The notes beneath the pieces were generated by a model. It was given only the letters and a program-made list of their open reading frames with translations. It did not search any database and had not been told where the DNA came from. The position numbers and the translations under genes are program-made. A stretch of DNA of 64,000 bases from NCBI RefSeq assembly GCF_003312875.1, contig NZ_CP015163.1:4464001-4528000 (forward strand). Reading direction: 5' to 3'. Positions 42,877 to 50,701 of the stretch are shown one piece after another (within the stretch, counting starts at the first letter, position 1; each line of letters starts with the position of its first letter). This DNA is from Amycolatopsis albispora. Its GTDB lineage: Bacteria > Actinomycetota > Actinomycetes > Mycobacteriales > Pseudonocardiaceae.

Positions 42877-43899
42877 ATGACCGTGAATCGCAGGCATGCG
42901 CTGGGCTTGGGCGGCGTGGCCGCCGCCGGTGTGGTGCTCGGCTCCGCCGCTACCGCTACCGCTGCCGCTTCCGACGAAGAAGAGATCGTCGCCGTCGACG
43001 CGGCCTCCGCCAACCGCAAGATCGCGCGCACCTACGGCAGGGAAACCGCCCGTGCGCGCGGTACCTGGTCGTCCTACATCGCGGTGGCCGGTGCCCAGGC
43101 CGCCGCCGTCGAAGACCGCGCCGACGAGGTGGTCGAGGCCTACAGCGTGAACAAGATCGCGGTGGCCACCGCGGTGCTGGACAAGGTGGACCGCGGCCTG
43201 CTCGCGCTGGACCAGCGCGTGGACGTCACCGCCGACATCGTCATCAAGGACACCGACGGCATCTTCGGGCTCGACGGCGCCTACCCCAGCTCGGTGACCC
43301 TCGGGCACGCGATGGCCGCGCTGCTGACCCTTTCGGACAACACCGCGGTCCGCCTGTGCGGCCTGGTCTGCCCGGCCGCGGAACTCAACGAAATCCTGCG
43401 CGCCAAGGGTTTCACGCACACCCAGGTGGTCCCGGTGGCCAACCCGAACCGGTTCTTCCTCGGCAAGACCACGCCGCGTGAGACGTACACGCTGCTGCAG
43501 AAGCTGGTCGGCGGCACGCTGCTGTCGAAGGCGTCGACCGAGTACCTGCTCAACGTGCTGCGCTCGCTCAGCTCGTTCACCGACGGCATCCGGCTCAACC
43601 TCAGCTCCGAGGAGCGGCTGCGGGTGGCGACGAAGGCGGGCTGGTTCAACGACGGCCGCAACGAGGCCGGGGTGGTGTTCGACGCGGAAGGCAGGCCGGT
43701 GGTCACCTACTCGCTGTTCGCCTCGGGCCCGTTCGCCGGCGACGCGGCGGCGAACGACGTGAACTTCGGCGCCACGCACCCGGCGCTGCGCGCACGGCAG
43801 GCGATCGGGCGGACGCTGGTGGACTCGGTGGGAAGGTTCTCGACGCCGGCCGCGTTGACCTTCAAGGCGAGGGCCTACCAGCCGTCGAACGGCGGCTGA
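42877..43899 (+). CDS. Tat-exported class A beta-lactamase-like serine hydrolase
   Basis: The 340-residue protein has a twin-arginine signal (NRRHALGLGG with a following hydrophobic stretch, cleavage near ATATAAASD). The serine beta-lactamase/PBP triad of motifs is present: SVNK at 90-93 (S-x-x-K), SDN at 153-155 and KAG at 253-255 (K-T/S-G equivalent). The class A general-base motif ExxLN is not apparent, so it may be a peptidoglycan or ester hydrolase rather than an efficient beta-lactamase. ATG 42877 is the first Met and gives the Tat motif. A TAGGAT hexamer 14 nt upstream may be its -10 element. Confidence 0.8.
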   Translation: MTVNRRHALGLGGVAAAGVVLGSAATATAAASDEEEIVAVDAASANRKIARTYGRETARARGTWSSYIAVAGAQAAAVEDRADEVVEAYSVNKIAVATAVLDKVDRGLLALDQRVDVTADIVIKDTDGIFGLDGAYPSSVTLGHAMAALLTLSDNTAVRLCGLVCPAAELNEILRAKGFTHTQVVPVANPNRFFLGKTTPRETYTLLQKLVGGTLLSKASTEYLLNVLRSLSSFTDGIRLNLSSEERLRVATKAGWFNDGRNEAGVVFDAEGRPVVTYSLFASGPFAGDAAANDVNFGATHPALRARQAIGRTLVDSVGRFSTPAALTFKARAYQPSNGG

Positions 43900-43921
43900 C
43901 CCGCCAGGAACGGAGTGCGTC

Positions 43922-44293
43922 ATGCCGGACAGGAAGGTGCTGGTCCCCGGGCCGGACCACCCGATCACCATCGAGCCCAACCCGAACCGGATCGTCGTCA
44001 CCGCGGGCGGGCGCACCATCGCCGACACCACCGGGGCGCTCACCCTGCGGGAGGCGACCTACCCACCGGTGGCGTACCTGCCGCGGGAGGACGTGGACTT
44101 CTCGGCGCTGGAGCGCACCGACCACCAGACGTACTGCCCGTACAAGGGCGAGGCCGCCTACTACACCGTGGCGGGCGGCGGGGAAAACGCCGTCTGGACC
44201 TACGACACCCCGTACGACGCGGTCGCCCAGATCAAGGGCTACGTCGCCTTCTACCCGGACCGCGTGGACCAGATCACCGAAACCCCGCGGTAG
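43922..44293 (+). CDS. DUF427-family protein
   Basis: The 123-residue protein has family-typical PVAYLPREDVDFSALERTDHQTYCPYKGEAAYY and AVWTYDTPYDAVAQIKGYVAFYPD, given here as parts of the beta-tent fold. DUF427 proteins are small and widespread in actinomycetes, and their function is uncharacterised. It follows the serine hydrolase gene by 22 nt and is probably cotranscribed. It ends just before repeat copy 6 and a second, longer hairpin. Confidence 0.88.
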   Translation: MPDRKVLVPGPDHPITIEPNPNRIVVTAGGRTIADTTGALTLREATYPPVAYLPREDVDFSALERTDHQTYCPYKGEAAYYTVAGGGENAVWTYDTPYDAVAQIKGYVAFYPDRVDQITETPR

Positions 44294-44308
44294 CTCTGCG
44301 GACCAAGT

Positions 44309-44361
44309 GTCACGAATGTGGCTTTCGAGACGTTCAGCGTCTCGAAAGCCACATTCGTGAC
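44309..44361. repeat. 53-nt intergenic inverted repeat, copy 6 (24-5-24)
   Basis: Perfect 24-nt arms of the main class (GTCAC, core GAATGTGGCTTT, CGAGACG) flank loop TTCAG. One further T/A pair extends the stem. It begins 15 nt after the DUF427 stop, in a convergent gap. Confidence 0.95.
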
Positions 44362-44477
44362 ATCGCGGGACCAGCGGCCCCACCGCAAGCCGGAGCCACC
44401 AGCCCACCGGAAGCCGGGGCGGGAACCCGGCGCCCACCCAAACTCCCCCTTCCCCGCCCCGGTCCACAGCCAAAAAC

Positions 44478-44537
44478 ACGGCTGGGAACCCCTTGTCAAG
44501 GTACTCTTTCCCGCCTTGACAAGGGGTTCCCAGCCGT
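44478..44537. terminator. Long perfect hairpin, probable bidirectional terminator
   Basis: A 24-bp perfect inverted repeat (left arm starting ACGGCTGGGAACC at 44478, right arm ending at 44537) flanks the 12-nt loop TACTCTTTCCCG. It lies between the convergent DUF427 and flavin monooxygenase genes, 33 nt beyond the latter's stop. There is no T-tract, as is common in high-GC actinomycetes. The sequence is unrelated to the 53-nt repeats. Confidence 0.75.
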
Positions 44538-44569
44538 CGTCACAATGAAATACCGGGGTGGTCGCCCCC

Positions 44570-45799
44570 CTACACACTGGCCAGGTAAGCCGCCGCCTTG
44601 TCGGGATCGAGGAACCAGTGCTGGAAGTCGGACGGGTCCTGGAAGCCGTTGGCGAACCGCCGCGCCACCGCCGGTTTCGCCGCCGCCGTGCCGATGATCT
44701 CCAGCACGTGCGGGGGCGGCGGCTGCAGCATCGCGTTGGTCCAGATCGTCACGTGCTGCGCGTACTCCCAGTACTTGTCGAACGCGCCCTTCATCCACTG
44801 CCGGTCGAACGGCTTGTCCCCGTTCGCCAGAATCGAGTCCAAATAGGACGCCGCGCACTTGCTGGCGTTGTTCGAGCCCTGCCCGGTGATCGGGTCGTTG
44901 GCCACCACCACGTCGGCCATGCCCAGCACCGCGTGCCCCGACGGCAGCTCGCCGACCGCGTTGCGCACCACCGGGGTGTACCCGCCCGCCAGCGTGGCCC
45001 GCGAGTCCGTCAGCTCCACCTCGGTGGCGCGGTCGTACTCCCACGGCAGGTACTGCCGCATCAGGCTGAGGATCCGGTCCAGGTGCTCCTGCGGGTCCGG
45101 GTTGTCGGTGAACACGTCCAGCGGCCCACCGGGAATGCCCTCGAAGAACAGGATTTCGCAGTTCCCGCTGAGCGTGTACGCGGGAATGATGAACAGCTCG
45201 CCGACGCCGGGAATGATGTTGAACCGCACCGCCGAGAAGTCGGGGTGCTCCGGCCGCGGCTTGAGCCCGTGCACGTAGGCCAGCGAGAGCGCGCGCTGCG
45301 GCTGCGTGTACGGCGACAGCTCCGGGATGCGGTCGAACAGCTGCACCAGCTCACCCTTGCCCGCCGCGACCACCACCAGGTCGTACATGCCCGCCAGCGA
45401 GTTCAGGTCCGAGGTGGTCACCCCGTGGATGATCAGCTTGCCGCCGCGTTCCTCGAACTTCTCCAGCCAGCCCGCCATCTTGACCCGCTGGTCCACCGAC
45501 TGCGCGTAGTTGTCCAGCTTGCCGACCCAGTCCAGCGCGCGGCTGCTGTCCGGCGCCGCGATGGACACCCCGAGGCCCTCGACCTTGACCGTCTCGGCTT
45601 CCCAGAAGTTCAGCCCGTGCTCACGCTCGTGCTCCAGCGCCAGGTGGAACATGCACTGGGTGGACATCACCCGGCCGGCGCGGATCTCGTCCGGCGTGCG
45701 CGCCGACATCAGGGTGACCTCGTAGCCGTCGTTTTCGAGCAGGCTCAGGCCGAGCTGGAGGCCGGACTGACCGGCGCCGACGATCAGGATCTTGGGCAT
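44570..45799 (-). CDS. Styrene/indole monooxygenase-like FAD protein (conservon-associated)
   Basis: The 409-residue protein opens with KILIVGAGQSGLQLGLSLL (FAD Rossmann). It contains MSTQCMFHLALEHE, where StyA-type enzymes have similar substrate-channel residues, and ends with ADVVVANDPITGQGSNNASKCA, the group E flavin monooxygenase C-terminal FAD motif. StyA-type enzymes epoxidise alkenes or indole using FADH2 from a partner reductase. No such reductase is encoded in this window. It is the fifth gene of a cvnABCD conservon, 44 nt after cvnD, the slot filled by a cytochrome P450 (CvnE) in some Streptomyces conservons. Confidence 0.82.
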   Translation of the reverse strand: MPKILIVGAGQSGLQLGLSLLENDGYEVTLMSARTPDEIRAGRVMSTQCMFHLALEHEREHGLNFWEAETVKVEGLGVSIAAPDSSRALDWVGKLDNYAQSVDQRVKMAGWLEKFEERGGKLIIHGVTTSDLNSLAGMYDLVVVAAGKGELVQLFDRIPELSPYTQPQRALSLAYVHGLKPRPEHPDFSAVRFNIIPGVGELFIIPAYTLSGNCEILFFEGIPGGPLDVFTDNPDPQEHLDRILSLMRQYLPWEYDRATEVELTDSRATLAGGYTPVVRNAVGELPSGHAVLGMADVVVANDPITGQGSNNASKCAASYLDSILANGDKPFDRQWMKGAFDKYWEYAQHVTIWTNAMLQPPPPHVLEIIGTAAAKPAVARRFANGFQDPSDFQHWFLDPDKAAAYLASV

Positions 45800-45843
45800 G
45801 TGGGGACATCCCTCCAGGAAGGTTCTTCGAGGAAAACGACGGG

Positions 45844-46479
45844 TCAGGCCGGGCTGAACTCGGCGCGGGGCACCCCGCCCGGCACCGACAGCCGCGCCAT
45901 CGACATGGTGTGGCGGACCACGTCCTGCAGCACCCGCTGCACCGAACCGCGATCCCGCGCGTCGCAGGTGACCAGCGGGACGTCGTCGCTCAGCGCCAGC
46001 GCGTCGCGCACCTCGTCCACCGCGTGCGTCAGCTCCCCGTCGAACAGGTTGATCGCCACGATGAACGGCAGGTCGGAGTCGTTCTCGAAGTAGTTGATCG
46101 CGGCGAAGGACTCGTCCAGCCGCCGGGTGTCCACCAGCACCACCGCGCCCAGCGCACCCCGGCACAGGTCGTCCCACAGGAACCAGAACCGGGGCTGGCC
46201 CGGCGTGCCGAACAGGTACAGCAGCAGGTCCGAGTGCAGGGTGATCCGGCCGAAGTCCATCGCCACCGTGGTGGTCGACTTCTTGCCACCGTCCGGCGGG
46301 TCGTCCACGCCGGTGCCCGCCTCGGTCATCCAGGCGTCGGTGTTCAGCGGCGGCACCTCCGAAACCGCGCTCACCAGCGTGGTCTTGCCCACCCCGAAAC
46401 CACCCGCGACGACGATCTTGGCCGAAATCGCCGCGAGTGGATCTCCGGCGTCCGGCTGCGCGAGGCTCGACTTGCTCAT
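45844..46479 (-). CDS. cvnD: Conservon GTPase CvnD
   Basis: The 211-residue Ras-like GTPase of the MglA/CvnD type has P-loop AGGFGVGKTTL at 25-35, switch region TTTVAMDFGRI, and FGTPGQPRFWFLWDDL where DxxG reads GTPGQ. The nucleotide-specificity region is unusual (INLFDG instead of NKxD), as in other CvnD proteins. Conservon members form a G-protein-like complex at the membrane with CvnA-C in streptomycetes. There is a 31-nt gap from cvnC and a 44-nt gap to the flavoprotein gene. Confidence 0.92.
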   Translation of the reverse strand: MSKSSLAQPDAGDPLAAISAKIVVAGGFGVGKTTLVSAVSEVPPLNTDAWMTEAGTGVDDPPDGGKKSTTTVAMDFGRITLHSDLLLYLFGTPGQPRFWFLWDDLCRGALGAVVLVDTRRLDESFAAINYFENDSDLPFIVAINLFDGELTHAVDEVRDALALSDDVPLVTCDARDRGSVQRVLQDVVRHTMSMARLSVPGGVPRAEFSPA

Positions 46480-46510
46480 CTTGTCCTTTCCGCGGTGCCC
46501 AAGGCCTCGT

Positions 46511-46900
46511 CTAGACGGGAAGCCGCTTGAGCCCGTCGAGGACTCGTTCCAGCAGCGACAGGTCGTGGGAGTAGGTGTGCGCCGTGGAGTGGATGTACAC
46601 CGCGCCCTGCGTGGCCAGGTCGCTGATCAGCACGCGGACCACACCCAGCGGCATGGTCAGCCCGGCCGACAGCTCGGCGATCGACGCGCGGGTGCGGGCC
46701 CGCTCGTAGATCGCGCGCGACTCCGGCATCAGCGCCTCGGCCAGCACCGGGTCGTAGCTCGGCACCGAGATCAGCGTCTCCACCAGCAGGTGGTGCTTGC
46801 TCCGGGTGCGGCCACCGGTGAGCGTGTACGGGCGGACGCGCCTGCTGCGCATCTTGCGGACCGGCTGCTCGGTCACTTCGTCAGTGGACACGTAGTTCAC
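46511..46900 (-). CDS. cvnC: Conservon DUF742 protein CvnC
   Basis: The 129-residue DUF742 protein shows RVRPYTLTGGRTRSKHHLLVETLISV and PLGVVRVLISDLATQGAVYIH, a winged-helix-like pattern. In conservons this protein is thought to link CvnA/CvnB to CvnD. It lies 15 nt downstream of cvnB and is flanked by cvnD, so it belongs to a four-gene signalling operon. Confidence 0.92.
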   Translation of the reverse strand: MNYVSTDEVTEQPVRKMRSRRVRPYTLTGGRTRSKHHLLVETLISVPSYDPVLAEALMPESRAIYERARTRASIAELSAGLTMPLGVVRVLISDLATQGAVYIHSTAHTYSHDLSLLERVLDGLKRLPV

Positions 46901-46915
46901 ATCCTCCCGGCCGGC

Positions 46916-47359
46916 TCAGGCCTGCGGCCTGCGGGCGGTGAGCACGCGCCGCAGATCGGCCCGTATCTCAGGGGTCAGCACGTGGCCGGCGTTGCGGACG
47001 AACTGCGTCATCTCGTACGCGACGACCTTCATGTCACATTCCGGTCCGGTCAGCACGGCCAGTCCCGCGCCGACGCCGATGCCCATGAACAGGAAGTAGC
47101 CGTGGGTGAGCCGGATGATGATCTGCTCGCAGCTGCCCTTGTGGAACAGCGCGGCGCTGTTGCCGGCGAGGCTGAGCAGGCCGCTGGCGATGGCCGCGAG
47201 CTGCTCGGCGTCGTCGTTGTCCATGCTGTCCGACGAGGTCAGCGGGAAGCCGTCGGCGGACATGATCAGCGCGTGGCTCACCCCGTGCACCTTGTGCACG
47301 AAGTCGTTGATCAGCCAGGTGAAGTCCTGCTTGCCGGAACTGTGCTGGGCGGCGGTCAC
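46916..47359 (-). CDS. cvnB: Conservon roadblock/LC7 protein CvnB
   Basis: The 147-residue roadblock/LC7 protein shows FTWLINDFVHKVHGVSHALIMSADGFPLTSS and AEQLAAIASGLLSLAG. Such proteins bind and regulate small Ras-like GTPases as MglB does for MglA. Its ATG overlaps the stop of cvnA (ATGA), which fixes the start. The C-terminal extension after AYEMTQFVRNAGHVLTPE is typical of the actinobacterial version. Confidence 0.92.
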   Translation of the reverse strand: MTAAQHSSGKQDFTWLINDFVHKVHGVSHALIMSADGFPLTSSDSMDNDDAEQLAAIASGLLSLAGNSAALFHKGSCEQIIIRLTHGYFLFMGIGVGAGLAVLTGPECDMKVVAYEMTQFVRNAGHVLTPEIRADLRRVLTARRPQA

Positions 47360-48657
47360 GCTTGGGGTCCCTCGGATGGTTTCGCTGGATCGTTCTCGTC
47401 TCTGGCGCCGTCGGAGTCGCGCTGTTCCGCCAGCGCGGCGCGCTCTCCGTCGGAGAAGGCACCGAGGTCGGCGAGCAGCCGGTCGTGGCCGTCGACCGGG
47501 TCCTCCGTGACGGCGGGCGGCGGTGGCTCGTCCTCACCGGTGCCCTTGATGCTGCGGGGTACCCGGCGGGGCAGGCCGCCCGCGGTGATCCCGCCCTCTT
47601 CGCCACGGGGTGCGGGCGATGGCTTGCGCCTGGTCAGCGGCTCGGCGGTGGCTGTGGCACCCGAGGCGCCCGCGGTGCGCTTGGGCAGCGGGCTCGACGA
47701 GCCCGACGGGCTCGGCGCGGCGTTCGGGCGGCGCGCCAGCGGGACCGCCTCGGCGTCCTGAGCCATGGTCGGGGTGAAGCCGTTCGACGGCATGACCACG
47801 GTGGCGGTACCGGACCAGCTCGCCTCGGGCAGCTCGCTGACCAGCTCGGCGGGCAGCAGCACGGTGGCCGTGGTGCCGTGCGGGACGCGGCGCTCCAGCC
47901 GCACCCGCATGCCGTGGCGGACGGCGAGGCGCCGCACCACGGCCAGGCCCATGTGCCGGACGGCGGTGTGGTCGAGCACCGGTTCGGCCTCGAGCCGGTC
48001 GTTCAGCTCGGCGAGCCGCTCGGCCGGCACGCCGATGCCCTCGTCCTCGATGCGGATCAGCACGCTGCCCTGCTCGGTGAGGTGGGCGCTGACCCGGACC
48101 GGGGTGTTCGGCGAGGACTGGCCGGTGGCGTTGTCGAGCAGCTCCGACAGCAGCCTGCTCAGGTCCTCGGCGGCGAAGCCGACCACGCCGAGCGAGACCA
48201 CGCGGCCGATGGAAACCCTGGCGTAGTGCGTGATCGACGACATACCGGCACGGATCACGTCGACCACCGAGGCGGTCTCGCCCGCGTTGTCCCCGGCCTC
48301 GCGACCGGCGAGCACCCGCAGGTTCTCCGCGTTGCGGCGCAGGCGGGCGGCGAGGTGGTCGAGCCGGTACAGCTCGGCGAGGCGCTCGTCGTCCTCCTCG
48401 CGCGACTCCATCTCTTCCAGCTGCGAGAGCAGGGAGTCGACCAGGTTGAGGTCGCGCAGCGCGACGCTGGCGCAGATCCCGGCCAGCGCCTCCTGCTCGG
48501 TGTTGTCCACCGCGGGTGCGGGCGCAGGCGCCTCGATCACCCTGGTGCCCCGGTGGGGTTCCTGACCGGGGGTGCTGAGGAACTGGACCGCGGCCGCGCG
48601 GGCGCGATCTCGCAGCACCCGCGAGCGATCCAGTAGTTCCCGAGCCCGCGTCGCCAT
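47356..48657 (-). CDS. cvnA: Compact cytosolic conservon sensor CvnA
   Basis: The 433-residue histidine-kinase-like protein has no membrane helix, no sensor domain and no HAMP. It starts with a coiled helical segment (ATRARELLDRSRVLRDRARA), then the H-box-like YRLDHLAARLRRNAENLRVL (His101), N-box LLSELLDNATGQ (Asn176) and G-box DEGIGVP near 205. The tail from about 300 is Ser/Pro-rich and disordered. CvnA proteins usually have a membrane sensor region, as the second conservon here does, so this one must receive its signal differently (inference). ATG 48657 is the only Met that starts at the domain; a weak AGGG lies upstream. Confidence 0.87.
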   Translation of the reverse strand: MATRARELLDRSRVLRDRARAAAVQFLSTPGQEPHRGTRVIEAPAPAPAVDNTEQEALAGICASVALRDLNLVDSLLSQLEEMESREEDDERLAELYRLDHLAARLRRNAENLRVLAGREAGDNAGETASVVDVIRAGMSSITHYARVSIGRVVSLGVVGFAAEDLSRLLSELLDNATGQSSPNTPVRVSAHLTEQGSVLIRIEDEGIGVPAERLAELNDRLEAEPVLDHTAVRHMGLAVVRRLAVRHGMRVRLERRVPHGTTATVLLPAELVSELPEASWSGTATVVMPSNGFTPTMAQDAEAVPLARRPNAAPSPSGSSSPLPKRTAGASGATATAEPLTRRKPSPAPRGEEGGITAGGLPRRVPRSIKGTGEDEPPPPAVTEDPVDGHDRLLADLGAFSDGERAALAEQRDSDGARDENDPAKPSEGPQA

Positions 48658-49210
48658 CTGCCTGTCTACCCTTTTCGTCGCGTACGGCTCCGTTTCGACC
48701 ACCGAGCGTACGCCGACGGTCGTAGTGCAACATGCAAGCAGACACGGTAGCCGATGTCCACAAAAAGCTCCGGCTTGGATACGCACGGTCATACCGTTAC
48801 CGCGCCACGTATCCGGCCATGATCTTCCACTGTCCACTGTGGATGATCATTCTCAGCAGTCGAAGCCGGGCTCGTTCGAACACCCGATCGACCCAGCCCG
48901 CGCCTTGATGTCACGAATGTGGCTTTCGAGACGCCGGACGTCTCGAAAGCCACATTCGTGACACCGGGGGCGGCGGCGCGCGGCGGCGAATGTTCCGCGC
49001 GCGGCGCGAAAACGGACATCCACCCGGTCCGGCTACCCTGCGCGGGGTAACCGCGGCTCACCTCGAATTCACCCACCGGATGCCTTGCCACAGCAGGGTT
49101 TTCGAATTTCTCCTTGGTGCGCAAGGGAAATCGCGAAGACCGCGCGATCGGCGGCACACCGCGGCCGGATTCGTTGGTATGTTGGAGTTCTCCGAGGTTC
49201 TGGAGGTGAC
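48658..49210. other. Divergent gap between conservon 1 and DivIVA-like gene
   Basis: The 553-nt stretch has no supported gene. It holds repeat copy 7 (48910-48962), the unmapped conservon 1 promoter (AT-richer around 48725-48860) and, near its other end, TGGTATGTTGGAGTT, part of the promoter region of the DivIVA-like gene. ORFs here are short and lack ribosome sites. Confidence 0.65.
48910..48962. repeat. 53-nt intergenic inverted repeat, copy 7 (24-5-24)
   Basis: This is a main-class copy with perfect 24-nt arms (GTCAC, core GAATGTGGCTTT, CGAGACG) and loop CCGGA. T/A flanks extend the stem by 1 bp. It lies 250 nt from either start in a divergent gap, where a terminator for a neighbouring gene would make no sense. 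Confidence 0.95.
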
Positions 49211-49768
49211 GTGGCGGAGAACCCCAACTTCGGCGTGGTGTGGCGTGGCTATCACCGAGGTCAGGTCGAGCAGTGTCTCGACGAGCTCAGAGCCGAGCTG
49301 GCCGAGGCGGTGGCGGACCACGAAGCCGCGGTGTCCCAAGTGAAAGACCTCGAAAAGCAGGTGGCCGTGCTGCTGGAGGACAACCAGGAGCTGACCGAGG
49401 CGCTCGACCGGGTGTGCCAGCAGCCGATCGAGCCCGACGGGCTGACCGAGCGGCTCCGGCACATGATGGAGCTGGCCCGGCTGGAGGCCACTGAGATCAA
49501 GGCCACCGCGCGCGCCCAGCGCGACCGGGACGAGCAACGCCGGAAGCAGGTCGAGCAGGACTTCGAACTCGCGATGTCCGTCCGGCGGCGTGACGCGCTG
49601 CGCGCCATCGAAACGCAGCGGGCCGAGGCCGCGGCGGAGGCCGAGCGCATCCTCGCGGAGGCGCGGGCCCGATCGGAGGAGGCCGATAGCCTCCGCGCGC
49701 ACATCGTCAGCCAGCTGGAGGCAGCCAACAAGGTGCTCGAGGAGGACCGCGTCACCGCGGAGAGGTGA
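49211..49768 (+). CDS. DivIVA-like coiled-coil protein
   Basis: The 185-residue protein opens with a short DivIVA-type motif (NFGVVWRGYHRGQVEQCLDEL). Long heptad-rich helices follow (AEAVADHEAAVSQVKDLEKQ; EIKATARAQRDRDEQRRKQV; RAEAAAEAERILAEARARS). DivIVA/Wag31-type proteins mark negative membrane curvature and organise polar growth in actinobacteria. This is a small paralogue and not the main Wag31. GTG 49211 has GGAGG 4 nt upstream. Its stop abuts the convergent SodC-like gene. Confidence 0.8.
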   Translation: MAENPNFGVVWRGYHRGQVEQCLDELRAELAEAVADHEAAVSQVKDLEKQVAVLLEDNQELTEALDRVCQQPIEPDGLTERLRHMMELARLEATEIKATARAQRDRDEQRRKQVEQDFELAMSVRRRDALRAIETQRAEAAAEAERILAEARARSEEADSLRAHIVSQLEAANKVLEEDRVTAER

Positions 49769-49769
49769 C

Positions 49770-50378
49770 CTACCGGAACGGCACGGTCAGGCAAGCCACC
49801 CGGCCGCCGGCCTGCCCGGCTTTGCCGTGCTCGGTCGCGGTCTTCTCCTCGGCGTGCACCACCACCGAAGCCGGTACCCGGTCGCTGAAGCCGAACGGCA
49901 CCTCGGTACGGGTCTCGGCGTCGCCCTGCTCGTTCGTGCGCAGGTCGAGCCAGAACTCGTTCTGCGGATTCGCGTAGGCGGGGTCCTTCGACGGCTGCTC
50001 CGGGGTGGCCGCGGGATCCAGCCGGTTCTGGTAGTGCGGCCCGGCCGCGTCGCCGGTCGGCCCGCACGGCTTGGCGTGCAGGTGCACGGCATAACCGCGG
50101 CTGGGCGCCATCCCGTCCACGCCGAACTCGACCAGCGTGCCCGTCGGCGTCGACTTCGCCGAGATGTCGAGCGTGGCCCCGGCCGGCGCGGCGGCCTGGT
50201 CGTAGGTGAAGGCGTTGCTCGCCTGCTCCGGCGGGGCCAGCTTGCCCTCCTGCTGCACGTTCACCCCACCCGCGGGCGGCTGCTCGCCGGTGTCCTCGCC
50301 GTCCGGTTCGTCCCCACAGCCCGTCACGAGCAGTCCCGCCGCTGCCGCGCAGGCCAGCAGTCGCATCCTCCTGTCCAT
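49770..50378 (-). CDS. sodC: Cu/Zn superoxide dismutase-like lipoprotein
   Basis: The 202-residue protein has a lipobox (CAAAAGLLVTGCGDE, Cys at about 21) and a SOD_Cu domain: YAVHLHAKPCG with the HxH copper ligands, GPHYQNRLDP with a bridging-type His, and VVVHAEEK with the last copper His. The second zinc His, expected before the Asp ligand, is replaced in NEFWLDLRT, so zinc binding may be altered. Two Cys (KPCG, VACL) match the conserved disulfide. Predicted role: scavenging superoxide at the outer face of the membrane. Confidence 0.82.
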   Translation of the reverse strand: MDRRMRLLACAAAAGLLVTGCGDEPDGEDTGEQPPAGGVNVQQEGKLAPPEQASNAFTYDQAAAPAGATLDISAKSTPTGTLVEFGVDGMAPSRGYAVHLHAKPCGPTGDAAGPHYQNRLDPAATPEQPSKDPAYANPQNEFWLDLRTNEQGDAETRTEVPFGFSDRVPASVVVHAEEKTATEHGKAGQAGGRVACLTVPFR

Positions 50379-50407
50379 GGGCCCCGGCTTCCCGGAATGC
50401 CCGTTTC

Positions 50408-50701
50408 CTAATCACCCGGGTGCACGGCGAGGGTGCGCGCCGGGTCCCAGGTGGTGGAGTGGAGCAGTCGTTCCCGCATGCGGGCCCAGCCCGCCGGCCG
50501 GGCGACCACCAGCCAGGCGTCCGGCCCGCCCTCGACGAAGCGCCTGGCCTGCCGCAACCACGAAGCCGCCGTCTCTGGCCAGTCCACAATGGACAACACG
50601 GTGCCGCCGCGGCGGGTCCAGGCGGCCGCGGCGTCCTCGGCCATCGCCCGGCACTCGGCGTCCCGTGAGCAGCCGATGGTCAGCGTGCCGAGTTCTTCCA
50701 C
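50408..50701 (-). CDS. Small protein of unknown function downstream of Ada-like gene
   Basis: The 97-residue protein starts at GTG 50701, with GAGGAG 8 nt upstream. It shows an alpha/beta pattern: TLTIGCSRDAECRAMAEDAAAAW, TVLSIVDWPETAASWLRQAR and AWLVVARPAGW, where the final strand-loop resembles a Toprim or Rossmann-like fold but no family is certain. It overlaps the end of the preceding Ada-like gene by 22 nt, so it belongs to the sigma-ogt-Ada operon and may act in the same alkylation response (inference). Confidence 0.6.
   Translation of the reverse strand: MEELGTLTIGCSRDAECRAMAEDAAAAWTRRGGTVLSIVDWPETAASWLRQARRFVEGGPDAWLVVARPAGWARMRERLLHSTTWDPARTLAVHPGD

Noticed and set aside
10845..48962. 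The repeats as a CRISPR array or as small peptides ending SHIRD
   Set aside because: Copies are kilobases apart with no regular spacers. Open frames through them only reflect the repeat sequence in several frames.
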